Assembly (NCBI GenBank): GCA_030647205.1
Contig: JAUSJO010000005.1
Location: 1-64,000 of the forward strand
Source of the DNA: a bacterium
Lineage (GTDB): Bacteria; Patescibacteria; CPR2; UBA1875; JAJYID01
DNA length: 64,000 nt
Reading direction: 5' to 3'
In this document: positions 24,946-33,340 of the stretch, piece by piece
How positions within the stretch are numbered: the first letter of the stretch is position 1
Layout of the letters: the number at the start of each line of letters is the position of its first letter
Position numbers and translations under genes: made by a program
The notes under the pieces: model-generated
Told to the model about the DNA's origin: nothing
Seen by the model: only the letters and a program-made list of their open reading frames with translations
Database searches by the model: none

Positions 24946-25323
24946 ATGCATTACTTTAGTTTGGTGCCAACATTTTTCATGTGGTGGTACGGGAGGGGAC
25001 TAAAAGATCTCTTTAGTTTCTTGTCGGCTCTTTTTTCATATACAAGCAACATGTTCTCGGTGACCACCCTTTTAAAGACTTTGTTTTCTCCATGGAAGAA
25101 GCTAGTCGGTGAGAGGGGAAGAGGGATAGAGGGGCTCAAGCTATGGCTGGTGGACAATCTTGTTTCTCGGGCAGTTGGTTTCATAGTGCGGCTGTTTATG
25201 ATAATCTTTTTTCTCATTGTCTTTATATTATTTGCGTTTTTTGCTGTTTTGGCAGTTATATTCTGGATAGGTATGCCGGTGTTCATTCTTGCAGCTTTTA
25301 TTTATATATTTATAGGATACTAA
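24946..25323 (+). CDS. Small membrane protein, probable partner of the Clp ATPase
   Basis: This is a protein of about 125 residues. The N-terminal region MHYFSLVPTFFMWWYGRG looks like a re-entrant or interfacial helix. A middle amphipathic, basic part (about 40-65) has LLKTLFSPWKKLVGERGRG. The C-terminal half is two closely spaced transmembrane helices rich in Phe and Ile. I do not recognise a named family. It ends four bases before the membrane-anchored Clp ATPase gene and shares its transcript, so a structural or functional partnership is a reasonable inference. Confidence 0.6.
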   Translation: MHYFSLVPTFFMWWYGRGLKDLFSFLSALFSYTSNMFSVTTLLKTLFSPWKKLVGERGRGIEGLKLWLVDNLVSRAVGFIVRLFMIIFFLIVFILFAFFAVLAVIFWIGMPVFILAAFIYIFIGY

Positions 25324-25327
25324 TAAG

Positions 25328-27847
25328 ATGATAAATCCGGCACAGATAAAATTTACAAAAAGGGCTAGCAGAGTAAATGCGGCAAAGCTAGCTAATATGC
25401 TAGGTAAGCATTTTTTCATACTTGTGCTCGATATCTTTGCTTTTTTAGGAATTTTTGCTGTTCTTTTTCTCCTGGCAGACGGATTTGTGTTGCATGTAGG
25501 AGCGCTACTTACCTTACCGTCAAAGATATTTCTGTTTATTGGGCTCAAATCTTTTGTAATCTCTCTGTTTGTTAAAAGTTATTTTAGGGAGATTGAAGAT
25601 GGTATTAAGATTCCTGATAATCCTCCCGCGTATGAAGTCTTTGACATTTGCGACCTTGAGACTATAAGGATCTTGGATTCAATCAATATGACAACTCCTG
25701 ATGTTATAGACTTTTATAAAAAGCTTCTCGGGACAAGAAGGGTTGGTTTTATTGCCGATGAGATGGGCATGAATGACGATTTTAACAAGAAGATGTTCTC
25801 AGGCTTGCAAAGGGAACAGAACATCTTGCCCCAAGTATTTGCTTATGCCATTGAAAATGCAATAAATGAAAAATCGAAGTTTATTACGGCAGCTGATGTA
25901 TTTTATGGATTTATAAAGATGAGTGCTACTTTAGACCAAGCACTTATGTCCATCGAGATAAGTGAGGATGATCTCTCAAATATAATTTTTTGGGCAAACA
26001 GCCTTTTCCAGAAAATATACTATCCTAAAACGCTGCTTGATAAGTTTCATGCAAAAAATGCCGGTCTGGCTGAGGGTTGGGCATCAGGCTACACCCTTTT
26101 CCTTGATAGGTTCAGCACAGATATAACAAACCCGGCTTATTTTGGTAGTTTCTCATCTTTGGGGAGGGAAAAGATACTCGCTCATATGGAGAACACCCTT
26201 TCAAAAGAGGCTAAGAACAACTGTATTTTGACCGGTGAAGCGGGTGCCGGGAAGACTTCTTTGGTTTATGGCTTTGCTGAGAAAATATATTGGGGAGACA
26301 CAATTCCGGAACTTTCTCACAGTAGAGTTGTATCTCTTGATGCATCTACACTTCTATCCGGGTCGTCTGATCCGGGCGAAATACACGAAAGACTTCTTGG
26401 CGTTTTAAATGATGCGATTCATGCGGGCAATGTGATTCTTTTTATAGATAATATTCACGATCTCTTTGCGGGCGGAGGGGAGAAAGTAGGAACCATTGAT
26501 GCTTCAGAGATCATTGCTCCATATCTGCAAAGCAGTAGTCTTAGAATCATCGGGATTTCGGATAATGCTCATTATCAGACATATATAGTTCCCCATACTC
26601 AGATATCCGGCAATATGGAGAGAATAGAAGTGCCACCGACAGATGAGAACCAAACTGTAAGGATACTTGAGGATCTAAGTCTTTATTTCTCGGGCAAGTT
26701 TGGTCTCAGGATTACTTATAATGCTCTGAAAGAAGTGTATAAACTTGCCGAAAGATTTGTTGCCGAAAAAGGATTCCCCGCACGCGCTGTCGATATGTTG
26801 GAGAATGTTTGTACTTCAGCAAAGAACTCAGGTAGCAAAGTTTTGGACAGGCATGTAATAGATAAGCTAGCCGAGAGTACACTAAATGTTCCCATCCAGG
26901 AAGCCGAGGGTGATGAAAGAGAAAAGCTTTTGAAGCTGGAAGAGAAGCTTCACTCCAGGGTTATCGGGCAGGATGAGGCGGTAAAGGCTATATCACAAGC
27001 TCTGCAACGTGCCAGGACTCAGGTGACGGACACAAAAAGGCCGATCGGGACGTTTCTTTTCTTGGGTCCGACCGGTGTAGGAAAAACAGAACTTACAAAG
27101 GCGCTTGCCTGGGCATATTTTGGCAATGAAGAAAACATGGTCAGGATGGATATGAACGAGTTCCAAGACGCAGCATCGGTGGATAGGTTTATCGGTCGGC
27201 AAATGCCTGGGAGCGAGAAGCTTGAAGGCGGTGACTTTGTTAAAAAGGTCCGCGAGAAACCGTTTTCAGTTATTCTTCTTGATGAGCTTGAAAAAGCTCA
27301 TCCGGATATCTTAAATTTATTCTTGCAAATCTTAGATGAAGGATACTTCACTGATGGTATGGGCTCTAGAGTATCTTTCCAAAACTCTATCATCATTGCC
27401 ACCTCAAATGCCGGAGCAAACCTAATCCGTGAGGGGGTTGCCGGCGGCAAGACCTCAGACAGTTTAAAGGGGGAACTGCTGAACTATCTTCAGGCAGAGG
27501 GAATTTATAAGCCGGAGTTTTTGAACAGATTTGACGGGGCAATTGTCTTTAAGCCATTAACAAAGATAGAACTTTTGAAGATTGCCGGGCTGATGTTTGA
27601 AAAGACTTGTGCAAGTTTAAGGCAAAAAGGCTATGTTATTCAGATAGACTCGTCCGCGCTAGAGAAACTGGTAGAGTGGGGGTATCAGCCTGAGTTTGGA
27701 GCAAGGCCTATGCGCAGGGTGTTTCAGGATAAGTTGGAAAGCATGTTGGCGAAGAAGATTTTGGAGGGTACTGTCCAAAAGGGCGCACCTTTCACGGTTA
27801 AGCTGACGGATTTGGAGGATACAACTCAAGCAGTTGGAAATATGTAA
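25328..27847 (+). CDS. Membrane-anchored ClpB/ClpC-type AAA+ ATPase
   Basis: This 839-residue protein begins with two transmembrane helices (about 30-55 and 62-82), unusual for the Clp family. A divergent Clp-N-like region follows (about 110-235). AAA domain 1 has Walker A GEAGAGKT (303-310), but its Walker B reads LFIDNIH (371-377), with Asn at the usual catalytic Glu. AAA domain 2 has GPTGVGKT (580-587), VILLDE (648-653), sensor ATSNAG (691-696) and a GARPMRR sensor-2 near the C-terminus, so it looks active. No long middle coiled coil like that of ClpB is evident. It would unfold substrates at the membrane; no ClpP gene lies in the window. Confidence 0.85.
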   Translation: MINPAQIKFTKRASRVNAAKLANMLGKHFFILVLDIFAFLGIFAVLFLLADGFVLHVGALLTLPSKIFLFIGLKSFVISLFVKSYFREIEDGIKIPDNPPAYEVFDICDLETIRILDSINMTTPDVIDFYKKLLGTRRVGFIADEMGMNDDFNKKMFSGLQREQNILPQVFAYAIENAINEKSKFITAADVFYGFIKMSATLDQALMSIEISEDDLSNIIFWANSLFQKIYYPKTLLDKFHAKNAGLAEGWASGYTLFLDRFSTDITNPAYFGSFSSLGREKILAHMENTLSKEAKNNCILTGEAGAGKTSLVYGFAEKIYWGDTIPELSHSRVVSLDASTLLSGSSDPGEIHERLLGVLNDAIHAGNVILFIDNIHDLFAGGGEKVGTIDASEIIAPYLQSSSLRIIGISDNAHYQTYIVPHTQISGNMERIEVPPTDENQTVRILEDLSLYFSGKFGLRITYNALKEVYKLAERFVAEKGFPARAVDMLENVCTSAKNSGSKVLDRHVIDKLAESTLNVPIQEAEGDEREKLLKLEEKLHSRVIGQDEAVKAISQALQRARTQVTDTKRPIGTFLFLGPTGVGKTELTKALAWAYFGNEENMVRMDMNEFQDAASVDRFIGRQMPGSEKLEGGDFVKKVREKPFSVILLDELEKAHPDILNLFLQILDEGYFTDGMGSRVSFQNSIIIATSNAGANLIREGVAGGKTSDSLKGELLNYLQAEGIYKPEFLNRFDGAIVFKPLTKIELLKIAGLMFEKTCASLRQKGYVIQIDSSALEKLVEWGYQPEFGARPMRRVFQDKLESMLAKKILEGTVQKGAPFTVKLTDLEDTTQAVGNM

Positions 27848-27862
27848 AGAAAAGTGTAAAAT
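27834..27862 (+). promoter_or_regulatory. Promoter of ppsA
   Basis: TTGGAA (27834-27839) and TAAAAT (27857-27862) are 17 bases apart. The -35 box lies inside the end of the Clp gene. GTGGAGGG precedes the ATG at 27898. Confidence 0.55.
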
Positions 27863-27897
27863 TAGTCGTAAGTTAAAGTTTAGAAAGTGGAGGGTTC

Positions 27898-30333
27898 ATG
27901 GCAGAAACAAAAAATATACTCTGGTTTTCAGAGGTTGGAAAAGATGACGGTAAATATGTTGGTGGTAAGGGCGCTAATCTTGGTGAACTGACAAATGCTG
28001 GCTTTCCTGTGCCGGGAGGTTTTATTGTTACCGCGCAGGCATATTTTGATTTTCTTGGGAAAACAGATTTGAAATCTAAAATATCTGAAATTTTAAAGGG
28101 ATTAAACGTAGAAGATTCAAAAGACTTGCAAGATAGGGCGGTAAAAGTGCAAGAACTAATCAAAAAAGCGGATTTCCCCGAAGATTTAGCCCATGAAATT
28201 GTTCAAAACTATCATAAACTCGCTAAAGAGACAGGCACCGAGAAGAAAGATCTTTATGTGGCTGTTCGTTCCAGTGCCACGGCTGAAGATTTAGCTGATG
28301 CTTCATTTGCCGGTCAGCAAGCTACTTATTTAAATATCCTAGGCGATATACCGGTTCTTCATGCGGTGCTAAAGTGCTGGGCGTCTCTCTTTGAAGCTAG
28401 GGCTATTTACTACCGTGAAGACAAAGGGTTTGACCAGTTAGAAGTTGGCATAGCTGTACCGGTTCAGAAGATGGTCAACTCTGAAAAAGCTGGTGTTATG
28501 TTCACTATTGACCCGACAAACAACGATATGGATCATATTTCAATTGAAGCAGCTTACGGACTTGGCGAGGTGGTGGTTTTGGGCGCCGTAACCCCCGACA
28601 GGTATCTGATTGATAAGAAAACGAAAGAAATTACTGACAAGGAAATTCATAAGCAAACATGGATGCTAACCCGTGAAGGCGGAGATGCTGATACAGATGA
28701 TACTACAGATATTTCAAAAAGTGGCGTGCCGGTGCCTGATGAAAAACAGGATGCACAAAAACTGACTGATGACGAAATTGCACAACTAGTTGAGCTTGCA
28801 CTAAAGATTGAGGAGCATTATGGCAAGCCGCAGGATACAGAGTGGGCGACTGAGGGTGGAAAAGTATATATGGTTCAGTCTAGACCAATAACGACGCTTG
28901 GCGATAGCGGTGCAACAGACGCGAGCGCAAACTCGGAACCAGAGGCTCAGACAAGCTCTAGTCCAAGCGCCGGCCAGGATATTTCTCAAGCAGAGATTAT
29001 CTTAAGGGGATCAGCAGCATCTGTAGGGCTTAACGGCGGTCCGGTAAAGATTATCCATTCACCAAGCGAAATAGATAAAATCCTTGAAGGCGATGTTTTA
29101 GTAACAGAAATGACTACTCCGGACTTTGTGCCGGCCATGAAGCGAGCATCGGCAATCGTTACTGATGCAGGAGGAAGAACTTGCCACGCAGCCATAGTAT
29201 CGCGTGAACTTGGTATCCCTTGTGTAGTAGGGACGGAAACAGCGACCACAACATTACAAAATTACCCGGAAGTTACCGTAGACGGAAAAACGGGAGCGGT
29301 TTATGCGGGACTTATTAAAGTAAAAGAACAACCAGTTCAAGATCCTGGCCAAGTTGCTAGCCAAGCAGCTCCGATTGTAACGGCGACGAAAATTTACGTT
29401 AATCTTGGTGAGCCAGAGTTGGCAGAAAAGATCGCGGCAAAAGATGTAGATGGAGTCGGACTTTTAAGGGCTGAATTCATTATTATGGAGTCTATCGGCG
29501 AACATCCGAAGAAAATGATTAAAGAAGGTCGGCAGGAAGAATACATTACAAAACTGGCTCAAGGACTTGAAACTTTTGCTCGTGCCTTTGACCCGCGGCC
29601 AGTGGTTTACAGAGCAACAGACTTTAAAACTAATGAATACAGAGGTCTAAAGGGTGGGGAAGAGTTTGAGCCGGAGGAGGATAATCCGATGATCGGCTAT
29701 CGCGGTTGTTTCAGGTATTTGAAAGACCCTGAGGAGTTCTCATTAGAGCTTGAGGCAATTAAACGTGTGAGATCAAACTTCAAAAACCTACATCTTATGA
29801 TTCCATTTGTAAGGCGTACAGATGAATTCCAAAGAGTAAAAGAAATGGTAGAAAACAGCGGACTGAACAAAGCCACCGATCCGGACTTCAAGCTTTGGAT
29901 AATGGTAGAGGTTCCGTCAGCTGTCATCGAAATAGAAAAATATTGTCAGATGGGAATTGATGGAGTTTCAATCGGTTCAAACGACCTCACGCAGTTAGCA
30001 TTGGGGCTGGACAGGGACTCAAGTACCGTGGCTGAGGAGTTTGATGAGAGATATCCGGTGGTGCAGTGGATGATAAAAAGAACGGTAGAAACTTGCCGCG
30101 AATATGGAGTTACTTGTTCTATTTGCGGTCAGGCACCGAGCGTTTACCCTGAAGTGGCTCAAAAAATGGTAGAGTATGGTACGACATCAATCTCTGTGAA
30201 TCCGGATATGATAGAGCAAACCAGAAAAATGGTAGCGTCAGTAGAAGAAAAGCTGATCTTAAAAGAAATGTCTGATGTTCAACAAAAATTATCCGAGCTG
30301 GAGCATAAAATAAGCGAACAAACGAACAGTTAG
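27898..30333 (+). CDS. ppsA: Phosphoenolpyruvate synthase
   Basis: This 811-residue enzyme converts pyruvate, ATP and water to PEP, AMP and phosphate. It has the N-terminal ATP-binding domain (about 1-345; GGKGANLGEL, RSSATAEDL). A short Ser/Ala-rich linker follows (about 340-365). The swivelling phosphohistidine domain carries H430 in GGRTCHAA. The C-terminal PEP barrel has the catalytic C743 in CSICGQAPS and GSNDLTQL. The length is close to the usual 790-810. With no pyruvate kinase in the window, it may also run toward pyruvate, as proposed in some anaerobes. It lies upstream of a zinc-ribbon protein and enolase in one direction. Confidence 0.96.
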   Translation: MAETKNILWFSEVGKDDGKYVGGKGANLGELTNAGFPVPGGFIVTAQAYFDFLGKTDLKSKISEILKGLNVEDSKDLQDRAVKVQELIKKADFPEDLAHEIVQNYHKLAKETGTEKKDLYVAVRSSATAEDLADASFAGQQATYLNILGDIPVLHAVLKCWASLFEARAIYYREDKGFDQLEVGIAVPVQKMVNSEKAGVMFTIDPTNNDMDHISIEAAYGLGEVVVLGAVTPDRYLIDKKTKEITDKEIHKQTWMLTREGGDADTDDTTDISKSGVPVPDEKQDAQKLTDDEIAQLVELALKIEEHYGKPQDTEWATEGGKVYMVQSRPITTLGDSGATDASANSEPEAQTSSSPSAGQDISQAEIILRGSAASVGLNGGPVKIIHSPSEIDKILEGDVLVTEMTTPDFVPAMKRASAIVTDAGGRTCHAAIVSRELGIPCVVGTETATTTLQNYPEVTVDGKTGAVYAGLIKVKEQPVQDPGQVASQAAPIVTATKIYVNLGEPELAEKIAAKDVDGVGLLRAEFIIMESIGEHPKKMIKEGRQEEYITKLAQGLETFARAFDPRPVVYRATDFKTNEYRGLKGGEEFEPEEDNPMIGYRGCFRYLKDPEEFSLELEAIKRVRSNFKNLHLMIPFVRRTDEFQRVKEMVENSGLNKATDPDFKLWIMVEVPSAVIEIEKYCQMGIDGVSIGSNDLTQLALGLDRDSSTVAEEFDERYPVVQWMIKRTVETCREYGVTCSICGQAPSVYPEVAQKMVEYGTTSISVNPDMIEQTRKMVASVEEKLILKEMSDVQQKLSELEHKISEQTNS

Positions 30334-30342
30334 GAAGAAAAA

Positions 30343-31104
30343 ATGAGATGTCCAAAATGCGGACAAGAGATGATACATATCAACAATCAGTATATTTGTA
30401 CTGCTTGTGGTATTGTTGCTAATGAATTTTCTCCCAAGCAGCAGGTTTTGGGGGCAATCAAGAAAAAAATGGCTGCCCAGAATACTTCCAAACAAGAGGA
30501 GTATGTATCTCCTGTTGCGATAGCTACAGAACAACCGCAAGCACAACAATATATCCCGCCCAACCCGGCCTCAAAAATCGACCAGCAAGCTTTGGCTGGG
30601 ATTACTCTAGATCAGATTATTAAAGAGTTGGCTGCAGGTGCTGTAAAGTTAAACAAGGGTACAACAGATAAAAATGAAGAAGATTATCTGGACTCAGGAT
30701 CTGAGGGTGAAAAGATTATCCCTCGGATTGGAACGGAAGGTAAGGAAGTGGCGAGTCAAGATAGTGAAGTACCTCAAAAACAAGTTCAGGCTCCACCCGC
30801 ACCAGTGCAGGTAGCTCAACCGGTTCAGTCTGAAGCTATACAGGTAGAAAGCGTTGCACCGGCTAATATGACTTTTCCACCCTCGTCAACGTCTCAAGAT
30901 ACTATGGGGAGTCTCCAGGTTAGTCAGGTTTTAGAAGGCGATCAGGAGGAGATCTACCCTTCGCATCAGGTAAATCCGATCCTTATAAAAACTTTGATAT
31001 ATGTATTTGTGACATTGGTCCTGTTTGTGATAGGGTATCTTATATACACAAACCCTGGTGCACGAGGGTTTATAGAGAATACTCTGAAAAATTTAGGGAA
31101 ATAA
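30343..31104 (+). CDS. Zinc-ribbon protein with C-terminal transmembrane anchor
   Basis: This is a 253-residue protein of unknown function. The N-terminus is a zinc ribbon with C3-x2-C6 (RCPKCGQ) and C19-x2-C22 (CTACGI). The middle (about 30-205) is low in complexity and rich in Gln, Pro, Ser and Glu, probably disordered. A single transmembrane helix lies at about 213-233, followed by a short basic tail. This would be a tail-anchored protein with its ribbon in the cytoplasm. It sits between ppsA (9-base gap) and eno (7-base gap), so it is co-transcribed with two glycolytic genes. Confidence 0.65.
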   Translation: MRCPKCGQEMIHINNQYICTACGIVANEFSPKQQVLGAIKKKMAAQNTSKQEEYVSPVAIATEQPQAQQYIPPNPASKIDQQALAGITLDQIIKELAAGAVKLNKGTTDKNEEDYLDSGSEGEKIIPRIGTEGKEVASQDSEVPQKQVQAPPAPVQVAQPVQSEAIQVESVAPANMTFPPSSTSQDTMGSLQVSQVLEGDQEEIYPSHQVNPILIKTLIYVFVTLVLFVIGYLIYTNPGARGFIENTLKNLGK

Positions 31105-31111
31105 AGTATTT

Positions 31112-32368
31112 ATGAAAATCAAAGATATCAAAGCGACAGAAATATTAGACTCACGAGGAAACCCAACCGTTTCTGCTTCTGTTAAGCTTGAAAATGGCGT
31201 AAGGGCTGAAGCCTCTGTGCCCAGCGGGGCATCAACAGGAGAGCATGAGGCACACGAGCTTAGAGATGGTGACGAAAACCGATTTTCCGGCAAAGGAGTC
31301 TTAAAAGCTTGTGAAAATATCAACAAAATCATTGCCCCGAAGCTAACAGGTATGGATGTCTCTGGTCAAACCAAGATTGATGAGGTAATGCTCGAGCTTG
31401 ACGGTACAAAGAATAAGGAAAATCTTGGTGCAAATGCTATCTTAGCTGTTTCGATAGCAACCCTGCGCGCGCATGCGCAAAGCAAACAAAAAGAGCTATT
31501 TCAAATAATCGGAGATTCATTTGGGTTTAATGATTTTAAAATTCCAAAACCTCTTTCGGTGATAATAGAAGGAGGGAAGCATTCTGACTCAAATGCAGAT
31601 ATACAGGAGTATATGATTCAAATAGAAGAAGACGATATTAGCCAAGGTTTGAGCCAGATTGAACAGGTGTATCACGCGCTGGAAAAAGTGCTGGCTAACA
31701 GCGGCAAGAACACTAATATTGGATACGAGGGTGCTTTTGGTCCGGATTTGGCATCTAATCGTGAGGGACTGGACTTAATTATGCAGGCGATAGACAGTTC
31801 AGGGATTCCAAAAGAAAAGATAAAAATAGCGCTTGATGTTGCATCAAGTGAGATCTACGACAAGGAAAGTCAAAAATACCTTTTAAAAAGCGAAAATATG
31901 GCTTTGCAGGCCAGTCAGATGGTTGCTTATTTGGAAGATTTAGTTAGGAATTATCCGATTATTTCTATCGAAGATGGGATGGCAGAGGACGCCATGGAAG
32001 ACTGGGCGCTTTTAAGTGAGAGGCTGGGAAAAGATATTATACTTGTTGGGGATGACCTTTTCGTGACAAACGTGGAAAGGATTCGAAAAGGCATTGATAG
32101 AAAAGCTGCCAATGCGGTTCTTATTAAGCCCAATCAGATAGGAACAGTTACGGAAACTATTGAGGCAATCAAGCTAACAAGATTTGCCGGCTGGGAACCG
32201 ATAGTGTCACACCGAAGCGGGGAAACGAATGACACGTTCATCGCCGACCTGGCAGTGGCTGTCGGGGCAAAATACATTAAAGCCGGGGCGCCGGTCAGAG
32301 GCGAGAGAGTTGCAAAGTATAACAGGCTACTTGAAATATCGGAAAGCCTTAGGAAAGTAAAAAAATAA
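31112..32368 (+). CDS. eno: Enolase
   Basis: This 418-residue enzyme interconverts 2-phosphoglycerate and PEP. The N-terminal EILDSRGNPTV and SGASTGEHEA loops are present. The metal and active-site region SIEDGMAEDAMEDW and the catalytic lysine K339 in VLIKPNQIGT are intact, as is SHRSGET. The usual NGGxHAxN motif is changed to EGGKHSDSN, but the histidine is kept. The length is slightly short of the usual 425-435. It is followed by the signals of a small membrane protein gene pair. Confidence 0.96.
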   Translation: MKIKDIKATEILDSRGNPTVSASVKLENGVRAEASVPSGASTGEHEAHELRDGDENRFSGKGVLKACENINKIIAPKLTGMDVSGQTKIDEVMLELDGTKNKENLGANAILAVSIATLRAHAQSKQKELFQIIGDSFGFNDFKIPKPLSVIIEGGKHSDSNADIQEYMIQIEEDDISQGLSQIEQVYHALEKVLANSGKNTNIGYEGAFGPDLASNREGLDLIMQAIDSSGIPKEKIKIALDVASSEIYDKESQKYLLKSENMALQASQMVAYLEDLVRNYPIISIEDGMAEDAMEDWALLSERLGKDIILVGDDLFVTNVERIRKGIDRKAANAVLIKPNQIGTVTETIEAIKLTRFAGWEPIVSHRSGETNDTFIADLAVAVGAKYIKAGAPVRGERVAKYNRLLEISESLRKVKK

Positions 32369-32448
32369 TGCTTTTTTGTGAGATTTGATATATTATCTAG
32401 GAAACAGTTATGTTTCAATAGGAAACAAATAGAAAGGAGGTGAAAAAT

Positions 32449-32799
32449 ATGTTAGCACTACTAGCACAAGCAACTGATGACTTTACAAACACAACGATTG
32501 ACACAACAAATAGCGCGGCCGCAACCGGAGTTATTGCCGGCTTGGGGATTTTGTGGCTTGTATTTATGCTTATTTGGCTTGTCACCACTGTATTCTCAAT
32601 ATGGATGTTCATTGATGCTTTGATAAGAAAGGATGAAGATTTTGCGACCGGCAGTAAGGTCATGTGGGCTCTTCTGATTTTCTTCTTCAACTTTATCCCT
32701 GCCATAATCTATTTCTTTATGGTAAAGAAAAAGTCAGGACAGAACGGCGGAACAAGTACCCCAACACAAAGTACTGGTGGAACGGACGCTCCCGCTTAA
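32449..32799 (+). CDS. Small two-helix membrane protein, PLDc_N-like (paralogue 1)
   Basis: This protein is about 116 residues. Helix 1 is at about 31-58 and helix 2 at about 74-94. They flank IDALIRKDEDF and are followed by the basic VKKKSG, a layout like the phospholipase D nuclease N-terminal (PLDc_N) family. The Thr/Ser-rich tail is probably disordered. I choose ATG 32449 because AAAGGAGGTGA (32433-32443), a near-perfect complement of the 16S rRNA 3' end, lies at ideal spacing; an in-frame GTG at 32440 lies inside that signal. It is likely highly expressed. A strong terminator follows. Confidence 0.6.
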   Translation: MLALLAQATDDFTNTTIDTTNSAAATGVIAGLGILWLVFMLIWLVTTVFSIWMFIDALIRKDEDFATGSKVMWALLIFFFNFIPAIIYFFMVKKKSGQNGGTSTPTQSTGGTDAPA

Positions 32800-32818
32800 T
32801 TAGATTTGAATTTAAAAG

Positions 32819-32855
32819 GAATCTTCGGGCACGATCCTGAAGGTTCTTTTTATTT
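32819..32855 (+). terminator. Strong intrinsic terminator
   Basis: GAATCTTCGGG (32819-32829) pairs over 11 positions, including wobbles, with CCTGAAGGTTC (32836-32846) and is followed by a T-rich run. It separates the two paralogous membrane protein genes. Confidence 0.88.
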
Positions 32856-32914
32856 TGTTTTAAACCTAGCTCCTTTTTGTTAAAATAAAAGCATAGAGGA
32901 AGGAGGTGAGCAAT

Positions 32915-33232
32915 ATGTTAGCACTAGCACAAACTGCAAATACAGCAGATACCATGAGCGCAGAACAAGGAATGGCGCTTTTTGCCGGTTTTGGTATTTT
33001 GATAGTAGTTATGTTGTTGATAGCTTTAGTTACATTTGTATTTAGTATTTGGATGATAGTTGATGCGTTCAACAGAAAAGAAGAGGATTTTGCATCGTTA
33101 GGCAAAACAGCATGGATTATTATTTTGGGTGCAGGAATTTTCCTTGGTTATGGTCTTATTGCCTCAGTAATTTATTTTTTAGTTATAAAGAGGAAATCAG
33201 GGAAAACCACCGAGACAAGTTCTCCAAAGTAG
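32915..33232 (+). CDS. Small two-helix membrane protein, PLDc_N-like (paralogue 2)
   Basis: This protein is about 105 residues and is a diverged copy of the preceding gene. It shares the start MLALAQ, two helices (about 22-50 and 63-88) around IVDAFNRKEEDF, and the tail VIKRKSGK. The start ATG 32915 is preceded by AAGGAGGTGAG (32900-32910). The 5' regions of the two genes are nearly identical from the Shine-Dalgarno sequence to codon 5, which points to tandem duplication. A terminator follows at 33271. No function is known. The two proteins could form a hetero-oligomer or serve different conditions. Confidence 0.6.
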   Translation: MLALAQTANTADTMSAEQGMALFAGFGILIVVMLLIALVTFVFSIWMIVDAFNRKEEDFASLGKTAWIIILGAGIFLGYGLIASVIYFLVIKRKSGKTTETSSPK

Positions 33233-33270
33233 GAACCTCCTTCGGACACAACATCACAATAAAATCTTGA

Positions 33271-33305
33271 AAAGAACTCTTGTAAAATCTAGGGTTCTTT
33301 TTTAG
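33271..33305 (+). terminator. Intrinsic terminator
   Basis: AAAGAACTC (33271-33279) pairs with GGGTTCTTT (33292-33300) with one wobble, followed by more T. It ends the transcript of paralogue 2. Confidence 0.8.
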
Positions 33306-33328
33306 TTATAATTTGGCGCTCATTTTGC

Positions 33329-33334
33329 TACAAT
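33329..33334 (+). promoter_or_regulatory. -10 box for a leaderless apgM mRNA
   Basis: TACAAT ends 6 bases before the ATG at 33341. There is no Shine-Dalgarno sequence. Confidence 0.5.
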
Positions 33335-33340
33335 AGATAT

